This document shows positions 43,050 to 51,360 of a DNA stretch of 64,000 bases, piece by piece. The position numbers and the translations under genes are program-made. A model generated the notes under the pieces. That model was not told the DNA's origin. It did not search any database and saw only the letters and a program-made list of their open reading frames with translations. The stretch is taken from contig JASGFJ010000001.1 of NCBI GenBank assembly GCA_047605645.1, positions 1 through 64,000 on the forward strand, in the 5' to 3' direction. The DNA comes from UBA1309 sp047605645. Lineage in GTDB: Bacteria; Bacteroidota; Bacteroidia; Bacteroidales; Dysgonomonadaceae. Every line of letters begins with the position of its first letter. Position 1 is the stretch's first letter.

Positions 43050-44339
43050 TTAGATAGAGAAGGTTTGTTCTTCCAGTGAATCGACAATCATGCCGGCTCC
43101 AACTGTTTCAAAAGTCGCTTCATCAATAATCACCAAGCTTCCCGTTATGCGATTCTGTAAATACAGATCATGCTTTAGCGGTTTGGATGTTTTGATTTTG
43201 ATGTGCGCAATGTCATTCATTTTTACAACTTTGTCGGCTGTGACGTTTTCCAGAGTATTGATGTTCACTTTGTAGTAAACATCTTTAATGAATCCGAACA
43301 CTTCGTCGGTTGTGTGGCGGATAATGTATTTCGCTCCGATACTCAAAGGGCGGTGATTCAGCCAACACACCATCAGGGAAATATTGGCGTCAACACGAGG
43401 TAATTCATCCGATTTTACAATCATATCGCCACGGCTCACATCCACATTATCGGTCAGTCTGATAGCTACCGACTGAGGAGCGAAAGCCTCTTCCTGCAAT
43501 GTGTCGGCTTCGTCAATGGCTTTAATAGTAGATTCCGTATAAGACGGAAGAATCGTTACTTTTTCTCCAACTTTCAATGTGCCGCTTGCCAGACGTCCTG
43601 CATAAGCGCGGTAATCATGAAATGAGTCGCTCTGCGGACGAATCACATACTGCACCGGGAAACGAGCCGCCAAGTTATCGATGCCCGCTTTTACCGGAAG
43701 ACTTTCCAGCAGGCGGAGTAAGGTTTCTCCCGCGTACCATGGAGTTTTCTCCGATGCATGCACCACATTGTCGCCATCACGTGCCGAGATAGGTAAATAA
43801 TATACTTTTTTCAGATTCAGTTTTTTTGCAATTCCTTCGTATTCGGTTTTGATGGAGTTAAAAACTTCCTCTGAAAAATCTACTAAATCCATTTTGTTAA
43901 CAGCCAGAATCACATAGTCGAGTCCCAATAACGAAGCCACATAAGAATGACGTTTGGTCTGTTCGATGATTCCGTTGCGTGCGTCTACCAGAATAATAGC
44001 TGCGTCGGCTGTTGATGCGCCGGTTACCATGTTGCGGGTATATTCGATATGCCCCGGAGTGTCGGCGATAATAAATTTTCTTTTCGGGGTGGCGAAATAA
44101 CGGTACGCCACATCTATTGTTATTCCCTGTTCCCGTTCGGCACGCAGTCCGTCGGTCAGCAGAGCCAGGTTTACTTCCTCATTGCCCAGGCGCTCACTTG
44201 CTGCTTTTACAGCTTCCAGTTGATCTTCAAAAATTGATTTGCTGTCGTAGAGTAAACGTCCTATTAATGTACTTTTGCCATCGTCTACACTTCCCGCAGT
44301 GGTGAAGCGCAGTAATTCCATATCTAAATATCCGCTCAT
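43050..44339 (-). CDS. cysN: Sulfate adenylyltransferase subunit 1 (GTPase)
   Basis: A 429-residue EF-Tu-like GTPase that drives ATP sulfurylase. G1 is GSVDDGKST, G3 is DTPGHIEY and G4 is NKMD. Two beta-barrel domains follow, without a fused CysC kinase. The start at 44339 (MSGYLDMELLRF) is chosen over a frame from 44384 because homologues begin just before LLRFTTAG. It works with CysD, encoded directly upstream. Confidence 0.94.
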   Translation of the reverse strand: MSGYLDMELLRFTTAGSVDDGKSTLIGRLLYDSKSIFEDQLEAVKAASERLGNEEVNLALLTDGLRAEREQGITIDVAYRYFATPKRKFIIADTPGHIEYTRNMVTGASTADAAIILVDARNGIIEQTKRHSYVASLLGLDYVILAVNKMDLVDFSEEVFNSIKTEYEGIAKKLNLKKVYYLPISARDGDNVVHASEKTPWYAGETLLRLLESLPVKAGIDNLAARFPVQYVIRPQSDSFHDYRAYAGRLASGTLKVGEKVTILPSYTESTIKAIDEADTLQEEAFAPQSVAIRLTDNVDVSRGDMIVKSDELPRVDANISLMVCWLNHRPLSIGAKYIIRHTTDEVFGFIKDVYYKVNINTLENVTADKVVKMNDIAHIKIKTSKPLKHDLYLQNRITGSLVIIDEATFETVGAGMIVDSLEEQTFSI

Positions 44340-44468
44340 AAATTCAATCTGATAATGTGTTGTTTTCCAATAGCCAATCTGCAAAATCTCTGATGGAGGA
44401 ATGGTTTAATAAAGCATCCATCTAGTTGCCATCAGTGTATTTTTACGGTGGCTCATTAGCATATTCAT

Positions 44469-45371
44469 TTAAAAATACCCTGCTTTTTTTCTGTCTTCCA
44501 TCGCTGCTTCCGAACGTTTATCGTCCGAACGGCCTCCGCGTTCGGTGACCCGGGAAGAGGCGATTTCATGAACAATATCTTCCAGCGTATTGGCATCAGA
44601 AATGGTAACACCTGTGCAGGTGATATCTCCGATGGTACGACAGCGAATTCGCTTCCGGACTACTTTTTCCGAAGGTTTCAGTTGCATGAAAGGATAATAA
44701 GCCAACCAGATTCCGTCGCGTTCGAATACATCGCGTTCGTGTGTGTAGTACAAACTCGGCAACTCGATATTTTCCTGAAGAATGTATTGCCATACATCCA
44801 TCTCTGTCCAGTTGCTTAGTGGGAATATCCGGAAATGTTCGCCAAGCTGTTTCTTCCCGTTGAAGATGTTCCATAGTTCGGGGCGCTGATTTTTCGGATC
44901 CCATTGTCCGAACTCGTCCCGATGGGAAAAGAAGCGTTCCTTTGCCCGGGCTTTTTCTTCATCGCGGCGGGCGCCTCCGAGGGCAGCATCGAACTTGTAT
45001 TTTTCCAATGTGTCCAGCAGCGTCACTGTTTGCAATTTGTTACGGCTGGCATTGACTCCTGTTTCTTCCACAACCCTACCCGAATCGATTGATTCCTGAA
45101 CAGAACCCACAATCAGCTTTACACCGAGACGGCTCACAAGGGCGTCGCGGTAGGTGATCGTTTCTTCAAAGTTGTGTCCTGTGTCGATGTGTAGAAACGG
45201 GAATGGAATGGATGCCGGATAAAAAGCCTTGTAAGCCAAGTGAGCCATCACAATAGAATCCTTTCCTCCTGAAAACAGCAGCACCGGTTTCTCAAATTGT
45301 GCAGCTACTTCCCGGAGTACATAAATGGATTCCGATTCAAGCTCTTTTAAATGTGTTAGTCTTGTGCTCAT
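44469..45371 (-). CDS. cysD: Sulfate adenylyltransferase subunit 2
   Basis: A 300-residue catalytic subunit of ATP sulfurylase that makes APS from sulfate and ATP. The PP-loop is LLFSGGKDSIVMAHLA. The IFPLSNWTEMDVWQYI and RYRTIGD-like RCRTIGDITCTG segments are typical. It lies between hemB (90 bases) and cysN (129 bases). Confidence 0.96.
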   Translation of the reverse strand: MSTRLTHLKELESESIYVLREVAAQFEKPVLLFSGGKDSIVMAHLAYKAFYPASIPFPFLHIDTGHNFEETITYRDALVSRLGVKLIVGSVQESIDSGRVVEETGVNASRNKLQTVTLLDTLEKYKFDAALGGARRDEEKARAKERFFSHRDEFGQWDPKNQRPELWNIFNGKKQLGEHFRIFPLSNWTEMDVWQYILQENIELPSLYYTHERDVFERDGIWLAYYPFMQLKPSEKVVRKRIRCRTIGDITCTGVTISDANTLEDIVHEIASSRVTERGGRSDDKRSEAAMEDRKKAGYF

Positions 45372-45461
45372 TTCTATTCTATATTAATGAATTTATTTGT
45401 TTTCTTGGCCGGCATCCGCTTTTTCCTGCTAAAAATCCTTCGACTTATTTTTCAGGCTTTC

Positions 45462-46427
45462 TTACAATCCTTTCTTTACAAAATCTTTTGCATAGTATGT
45501 GATGATGTAATTGGCGCCGGCACGTTTGATGGAAATCAGACTTTCGAAAAAGATGCGTGCCTCATCGAAGAACCCTTGTTTTGCTCCGTTTTTCAGCATT
45601 GAATATTCGCCGGAGACCTGATAGCCGACCAGTGGATATTCGGGGAAGCGTTGGGAAACACGATGAAGCATATCCAGGTAGGGCAATGCCGGTTTCACCA
45701 TGATCCAATCGGCGCCTTCCTCAATGTCGGCAAGCGTTTCTTCTACTCCCTGTTCGGTGGTTCTGAAATCCATCTGATAGGTTTTCCTATCTCCGAATGA
45801 AGGCGTAGAGTCTGCGGCGTCGCGGAACGGGCCATAAAAAGCGGATGCGTATTTAGCGGAATAGGCCAAAATTTTTGTAGGCAAACCTTCTTTGTCCAGG
45901 CGCTGACGGAGCGCTTCAATCTGGCCATCCATCATTGCGGAGGGAGCCACAAAGTCGGCTCCTGCAATGGCGTGTTGATAAGCCATTTCAGCCAATAGCG
46001 GCAGCGTGGAATCATTTTCTACATCGTGGTCATGCAGCAGGCCACAATGTCCGTGCGAAGTGTATTCGCACAAACAGATGTCGGTAAAGACAATCACTTG
46101 AGGAAACTCTTTCTTGATGGCTCGTACGGCGCGACTCACCAGGTTGTCGGGTTGATATGCCGGACTTCCTGACGGATCTTTTTCATTCTCAGGTATCACG
46201 CCAAACAAAAGTACTTTGTCTATACCTAATTCCAGAGTTTCTTTTACGTCTTGCAGCAAGGTGTCGATAGAAAATCGATAAACACCTTCCATGGAAGAAA
46301 TTTCGTCTTTTACTCCTTCACCATCCACCACAAAATAAGGATAGATGAATGCGGAAGGCTGTACACTTACGTCTGCATATTGGTCACGAACTTCCTGTGA
46401 AGTTCTATATTGTCTGAATCTTTTCAT
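45462..46427 (-). CDS. hemB: Porphobilinogen synthase (5-aminolevulinate dehydratase)
   Basis: A 321-residue enzyme that condenses two 5-aminolevulinates. The zinc-binding cysteines are in DICLCEYTSHGHCG. The two Schiff-base lysines are in YSAKYASAFYGPFRDA and MVKPALPYLDM. The start overlaps the stop of the HemC-CobA-HemD gene by ATGA, so the two are coupled. Confidence 0.96.
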   Translation of the reverse strand: MKRFRQYRTSQEVRDQYADVSVQPSAFIYPYFVVDGEGVKDEISSMEGVYRFSIDTLLQDVKETLELGIDKVLLFGVIPENEKDPSGSPAYQPDNLVSRAVRAIKKEFPQVIVFTDICLCEYTSHGHCGLLHDHDVENDSTLPLLAEMAYQHAIAGADFVAPSAMMDGQIEALRQRLDKEGLPTKILAYSAKYASAFYGPFRDAADSTPSFGDRKTYQMDFRTTEQGVEETLADIEEGADWIMVKPALPYLDMLHRVSQRFPEYPLVGYQVSGEYSMLKNGAKQGFFDEARIFFESLISIKRAGANYIITYYAKDFVKKGL

Positions 46428-48409
46428 TGAATGGTTTCTTTTAATTTATTCTCGGTCGTTTTTCCTCGTGCAATCAGCTGGATATTTTCGGGCAATTTGC
46501 CGTAGAGTTTCACAAAAGCATCTACGCACGAAGGAGATGAAAAAATGATTTTTTGAAATTCGGAAAGATCAACTATTTCGGCTGCTTCGTTTACCGTATT
46601 TTTGTATACGGGAATATCCGCTACCCGATTGCCGAGCTTTTCCAATTCGTCCGATAAAAACCTGAGCCCTTTATCCGATCGGGGAAGCAGGATGTTTTTT
46701 TCCGTTTCATTCACCGACTGGAAATAGGAAATCAAGCCTTCCGCCGATTCGGAAGCTGATTCTACTTCCGGGAAGAGATGGAAATTTTTCAATTCCGCTG
46801 TTGTCGTCTTTCCTACCGAAGCAATTTTTGCCTGGGCAAAAGCGCGGGAATCAATCTGCAACTCACTCAATATGTCAAAGAAATAACGAACCCCATACCG
46901 GCTAGTGAAAATAATCCAGTCCGATTTTCCCACTTCTTCAGACAACATTTTTTTTATTCCGGCATCTTCATTTTTCTGAACCTTAATCAGTGGAGTATGA
47001 ACAATCCGTCCGGCTTCGGTATATTCCGTAGCTGTAGTTCCTGTCACCAGCACTTTGGGGACAGATATGCGGTTTTTCTCAAACGAAACAACCTCTCCTA
47101 CAATAATCAGTATTGGTGTAGGAAACTTATAAATCATATTTTTCAACTCTTTCAAAGAAGAGAAAAAAGTCTGCTGTTCAGGCAGAGAAACATTATGAAC
47201 CAGCGCTACCGGTGTTTCCGGATTCCGTCCGTTCTCAATCAGTCGCCCCGCCAGTTCGTCCACATGCGAACCTCCCATATAAATGACCAGTGTATCTGCT
47301 TTTACATGGTCTAGGTTTGCAACGGAATGTCCGGTGACGAAAGCTACAGACGAGGCAATGCTCCGGTGCGTCAATGGAATATGAGTGTAGGCCGAAAGAG
47401 CCAATGCTGTGGTTACGCCGGGAATGACATCTACCTCTACAAAACGGCTTTGCAAAAAATCGATCTCTTCTCTTCCGTGTGCGAAAATCATCGGATCTCC
47501 ACCTTTCAAACGGACAACATTATTTCCGGCAGCAGCATATTGATAGATCATTTCGTTGATTTCATCCTGATCACAACTATGATGTCCGCTACGTTTTCCC
47601 ACATATACTTTTTGTGCGGGATATTTGTCCAGAAAATCCTTGTCCAGCAAATCATCATGGAGAATCACATCTGCTTTTGACAAGGCTTTGTCTCCGCCGA
47701 TAGTTAGCAGGTCGGCATTTCCCGGACCAAAGCCAACCAATGTGACTCTTCCATAGTTTTTGTGAATGTCCAGTGTGGAAAAAAAATCTTTAAGTTCTTT
47801 GTCTTCTTTTTTTCCGACAATAGCCAGATTGCCTTGTAACGGATGGGTTTTGAACGGAAGGCGCTCCGCGATGCGGTGAGATAATCCTAACCGTTCGAGT
47901 GCACAAGTGGCAACAATCAGCGCATCTATGGTTCCGTTGTCTACCAGTGCAATTCGCTCTTCAATCGTTCCGCGGATGCTTGTAATTTGCAAATCCGATC
48001 GCAATTTGAATAATTCTTCTTTACGCGTTTTCGAACTTGTTCCGATGCGCGAATTTGCAGGAAGCTCCGCAAAAGGGAGATTCTCTTTACTAATCAGAGA
48101 ATCCGATTTGTCTTTTCCCTCTGTCAGACAGAAAAGTTCCAAACCCGGTGGCAAGGGATACGGAAGATCCTTCGCCGAATGAATGGAAATGTCAGCCTGA
48201 CCGCTCAACAGCATTTCGTCCAGTTCCCGGGTGAAAAAATCAGACGCAATATTGTCCATCAATGACAGTTGCTTGTTTTTGTCCCCGTAAGAAGAGAAGG
48301 CATGTTGTTCAAAGTCGAACCTCGGGAACAGGGAAACAATCTCCTGTACCTGTAGCAACGACAGCGGACTATTGCGGCAAACAATTCTTATTTTGCGATT
48401 TAGACTCAC
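46424..48409 (-). CDS. HemC-CobA-HemD fusion protein
   Basis: One 661-residue frame joins three tetrapyrrole enzymes. Residues 1 to about 217 are hydroxymethylbilane synthase domains 1-2 (IHSAKDLP with catalytic D81, then GTSSKTRKEEL and SIRGTIEERI). Domain 3, which carries the cysteine that anchors the dipyrromethane cofactor, is absent. Residues about 220-443 are uroporphyrinogen-III C-methyltransferase (VGFGPGNADLLT, VVRLKGGDPMIFAHG). Residues about 450-661 are uroporphyrinogen-III synthase (IIFTSRYGVRYFF, KIIFSSPSCVDAF). Together they would turn porphobilinogen into precorrin-2. The pstA stop lies 23 bases upstream and hemB overlaps its end. Confidence 0.92.
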   Translation of the reverse strand: MSLNRKIRIVCRNSPLSLLQVQEIVSLFPRFDFEQHAFSSYGDKNKQLSLMDNIASDFFTRELDEMLLSGQADISIHSAKDLPYPLPPGLELFCLTEGKDKSDSLISKENLPFAELPANSRIGTSSKTRKEELFKLRSDLQITSIRGTIEERIALVDNGTIDALIVATCALERLGLSHRIAERLPFKTHPLQGNLAIVGKKEDKELKDFFSTLDIHKNYGRVTLVGFGPGNADLLTIGGDKALSKADVILHDDLLDKDFLDKYPAQKVYVGKRSGHHSCDQDEINEMIYQYAAAGNNVVRLKGGDPMIFAHGREEIDFLQSRFVEVDVIPGVTTALALSAYTHIPLTHRSIASSVAFVTGHSVANLDHVKADTLVIYMGGSHVDELAGRLIENGRNPETPVALVHNVSLPEQQTFFSSLKELKNMIYKFPTPILIIVGEVVSFEKNRISVPKVLVTGTTATEYTEAGRIVHTPLIKVQKNEDAGIKKMLSEEVGKSDWIIFTSRYGVRYFFDILSELQIDSRAFAQAKIASVGKTTTAELKNFHLFPEVESASESAEGLISYFQSVNETEKNILLPRSDKGLRFLSDELEKLGNRVADIPVYKNTVNEAAEIVDLSEFQKIIFSSPSCVDAFVKLYGKLPENIQLIARGKTTENKLKETIQ

Positions 48410-48432
48410 TTTAACTTAGATTATTTAGATAA

Positions 48433-49275
48433 TTACTTAATTTGATTTTTAGAGAACCGGCTTGACACCAGTCTCCCTAGAAGACTCAAAATTAAAACAA
48501 TTATCGTTAATAATAAAGCACAGGCATACGCTCTGTCCTGAACATCGGCCGACGGGCTGCTCAACTGAAAGAAAACAGACAAGGGTAGTGTAGCCGCCGG
48601 TTGAGTAAATGAAGTCGGGATGCTATCGGAAAATCCGGCTGTAAACATCACTCCGGCTGCATCTCCGATGGCTCTCCCTATTGATAATAAGGTAGCTGTA
48701 GCTATTCCCGGTGCAATTTGCCGGACAACCAATGTAATTGTTTCCAATTTGGTGGAACCCAATGAGTAGGCTGCATCCAACAACTCTTTCGGTAATTGCC
48801 GGGCGACCTCGTCCATCGACCGAATAAAAATAGGAATAATTAACAGTGTAATGACCAGAATACCGCCGGCTAATGAAGTCTTCCATCCGAAATAAATCAT
48901 AATAGAGAACGCAAATGCACCGTAGACGATGGACGGTATTCCAAAAAGAATATCGAAAGACAATCGGGATATATATCCTAATCTGGAATCTTTTTTTAGA
49001 TAAACATTCAGGTAGAATACAACCGGAATGCTGATGGCAAGGCCCAGCGCAGTAGATGCCCCGACAATATAAAGCGAGCCGACAATGGCATTCAGTACGC
49101 CTCCTTCGCCCCCGATGTAGAATCCTCCACCGGGAAGTTTGGTAATCATATCCCAATTCAGAGCCGGAAGACCTCGCTCAAGAATAGTATACAGGATGTT
49201 TCCTACAATGGCAAAGACTGCAATCGTTGCCAGTATCATCAATACTTTGAATAGTTTTTCTTCAAAAAATCTCAT
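48433..49275 (-). CDS. pstA: Pst-type ABC permease (PstA-like)
   Basis: A 280-residue inner-membrane permease with six helices. The EAA-like loop is LLDAAYSLGSTKLETI, and SIGRAIGDAAGVMFTAG is the PstA-family segment. It pairs with PstC. The next gene, the HemC-CobA-HemD fusion, starts 23 bases after its stop, so the transporter and the sirohaem genes share one message. No pstB ATPase or phoU follows, contrary to normal phosphate operons. Confidence 0.92.
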   Translation of the reverse strand: MRFFEEKLFKVLMILATIAVFAIVGNILYTILERGLPALNWDMITKLPGGGFYIGGEGGVLNAIVGSLYIVGASTALGLAISIPVVFYLNVYLKKDSRLGYISRLSFDILFGIPSIVYGAFAFSIMIYFGWKTSLAGGILVITLLIIPIFIRSMDEVARQLPKELLDAAYSLGSTKLETITLVVRQIAPGIATATLLSIGRAIGDAAGVMFTAGFSDSIPTSFTQPAATLPLSVFFQLSSPSADVQDRAYACALLLTIIVLILSLLGRLVSSRFSKNQIK

Positions 49276-49328
49276 CTCACAACTAATCTAAATCTAATTG
49301 AAATGTTCGGCTGAAAGTCTCAGAGCCT

Positions 49329-50228
49329 TTATTTGTTTTTTTCTAATTGATGCAATACGATTCTAGATCCGGCATTGAAAATGACTACAACAGCAAACAA
49401 GAATAAAGCTGCCAGCATCAAAGCTGCGTCATAAAGCGGAATAGAAAGCATTTCTCCGTAGTTATTTGCGATAAGTGCCGGAAGTGGGTAACAAGCATCA
49501 AACAGCGATTTCGGAATTTCCGGAAGGTTGCCACAAACCATCAATACTGCGATTGTTTCACCCAAGGCTCTGGAAACCGCGAGTACAACAGCGGCCAATA
49601 TTCCCGGGAGGCTTTTTCGCAGGACAATATATTTTGTTGTCTCCCATTTGGTGGCACCCAGAGAAAGAGAGGCATCACGTAAATCTTTCGGGACAACAGA
49701 GAAAATTTCGATAAATAAACTGACAAGAAGAGGCAATATCATTACGCCCAATACAATTCCGCCAGCCAATGTGGTGTATCCGGTAGAGTATTCCACGAAG
49801 CGTGGAGCCAGTTTCTCTGAAATCCACGGAACTATAAGCAATACTCCCCATACGCCGTACACAACGGAAGGAAGTCCTGCCAGAATATCGAGAGCCGGAA
49901 ATACCCATTTTTTTACGTACGATTTGGAATGTTCCGTTAGGAAAACTGCAGTCAGGAGTGCAATCGGAAAAGCAAAAGCTATTGCCAGCAACGTAATCCA
50001 CAAAGTGCCGGCAATGAAAGGTAGAAAACCGAATTTTCCTTCGCCGGGCATCCATTCGGACGAAAACAGAAGCTCCCAGATAGATTTTGTGTGGAGAATT
50101 GGTGCGGATTTTAGATAAAGACCGACAGCCATGGCTACCACCAACAACACGGAGGATAAGGTGAGGAAAAGCATGATCCCTCCGGCCAGTTTATCTTTAA
50201 TGATTCTATTGATAGATAGTGTAGACAT
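49329..50228 (-). CDS. pstC: Pst-type ABC permease (PstC-like)
   Basis: A 299-residue inner-membrane permease. LRDASLSLGATKWETTKYIVL is the EAA loop that contacts the ATPase, and AVSRALGETIAVLMVCGN is the PstC signature. It lies 53 bases upstream of pstA and 73 downstream of pstS. The transported anion is probably not phosphate given the operon partners; sulfate is the favoured guess. Confidence 0.92.
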   Translation of the reverse strand: MSTLSINRIIKDKLAGGIMLFLTLSSVLLVVAMAVGLYLKSAPILHTKSIWELLFSSEWMPGEGKFGFLPFIAGTLWITLLAIAFAFPIALLTAVFLTEHSKSYVKKWVFPALDILAGLPSVVYGVWGVLLIVPWISEKLAPRFVEYSTGYTTLAGGIVLGVMILPLLVSLFIEIFSVVPKDLRDASLSLGATKWETTKYIVLRKSLPGILAAVVLAVSRALGETIAVLMVCGNLPEIPKSLFDACYPLPALIANNYGEMLSIPLYDAALMLAALFLFAVVVIFNAGSRIVLHQLEKNK

Positions 50229-50301
50229 AGTTCTTATTGGATTAAATAGCCAGACAAGCCGATTGGTATACGGCTTGCCGGGTGTATGGCAGAGGAAAGT
50301 A

Positions 50302-51252
50302 TTATTTCAACTTATTCAGATTTGCTTTCAATGTTGTCTGATTCAACTGAATGAATCCGACAGAATTGTTGTATTTCTGACCCTGAGTCAGAATGAACTT
50401 TATAAATTCCTCCACAGCAGGTTTGGGTTTCCCGTTCGAAACCAGATAAAGTGTGCGGGAAGGAGGTGCCGGATATTTACCTCCGGCGATAGCACGTATT
50501 AAAAGATTGATATTGGAATAAAAATTTTCCTGTGGATCGATTTTCCCGTTTTTATTAATATCTAAAGGGAGAATTGTTACACCGGCAACAGGTCTTTTCG
50601 TTTTTTGGTCGTAGGCAAATGCGATGTTGTTATATCCAAATCCAAGAGGATCTTTGGCTACGGCAGAAGCAATTCCGGGATCGCCGAATACGGCAGTACC
50701 TTTTAAGTTTTCCTGTTTCTTGCCAAAGAAATTTGCCCATGTTTCGGCGGCTCCACAAGCATCGGAGCGAGTATACACATGAATCGGAATATTTGAATTT
50801 TCGCCTAACACTTGTCCCCATGTTGTTACTTGCCCGGTGATGAATATTTTTTCACCCGTTGGTTGAGTATATCCTTTTGCCAGAAGTTCTTTCACTTTTG
50901 GGTTTTTGGCATTGATTGTTGCAATGACCGCATCTTTTGCTACGGCATAAGCGATAATCCCTTTTTTGAATTCATCCGGATGCACTTCGCGGGAAAGCAT
51001 TCCAAGATCTACCACTTTAGCCAAAGCGTCGGTCATTCCTTTACCGGCACCTCCGGCAGAAACGTCAATTCTAACTTTCGGATGAAGCTTTTTAAATTCG
51101 TCGGCCCATTTTACGGCCAATGGATACAAAGCAAATGCACCCGACAGAGATATGTTCCCCTCTAAATCGGCACCCAACTGCTGAGCCTTTGAAGGAAAAG
51201 GGTGAACCAATAATACGGATACCAAAACTAATAATGAAAACGTTTTTCTCAT
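50302..51252 (-). CDS. pstS: Pst-type anion-binding protein with altered ligand residues
   Basis: A 316-residue periplasmic binding protein with a signal peptide (ending near PFPSKAQQ). ISLSGAFALYPLAVKWADEF is the PstS-type N-terminus and GAGKGMTDALAKVVDLGMLS the first anion-binding part. By eye, the E. coli phosphate loop RADGSGT aligns with RSDACGA, so the phosphate-binding Ser139 and Thr141 become Cys and Ala. The position of Asp56 (ASDAPL) becomes Ser (MLSREV). Together with the sulfate-activation genes downstream, this favours sulfate or a related oxyanion. The gene symbol reflects family only. Confidence 0.85.
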   Translation of the reverse strand: MRKTFSLLVLVSVLLVHPFPSKAQQLGADLEGNISLSGAFALYPLAVKWADEFKKLHPKVRIDVSAGGAGKGMTDALAKVVDLGMLSREVHPDEFKKGIIAYAVAKDAVIATINAKNPKVKELLAKGYTQPTGEKIFITGQVTTWGQVLGENSNIPIHVYTRSDACGAAETWANFFGKKQENLKGTAVFGDPGIASAVAKDPLGFGYNNIAFAYDQKTKRPVAGVTILPLDINKNGKIDPQENFYSNINLLIRAIAGGKYPAPPSRTLYLVSNGKPKPAVEEFIKFILTQGQKYNNSVGFIQLNQTTLKANLNKLK

Positions 51253-51274
51253 AACTGAAGTTTTATTTGTTCGA

Positions 51275-51322
51275 CAAAATTACACGAGGTAAAATGCTGA
51301 TACAATACCGCAATGATGGTAT
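51275..51322 (-). promoter_or_regulatory. pstS promoter with ATACC-N8-GGTAT operator
   Basis: Minus strand: -7 box TAATTTTG (51275-51282) and -33 TTGT (51302-51305), 19 bases apart. The palindrome ATACC-N8-GGTAT occupies 51305-51322 and abuts the -33 box. Its distance to the -7 box (22 bases) is exactly that in the porin promoter 1.5 kb upstream. Confidence 0.7.
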
Positions 51323-51360
51323 TTATAGCATTTGCTTCGATGAGCTGATTGGATTGTTTT

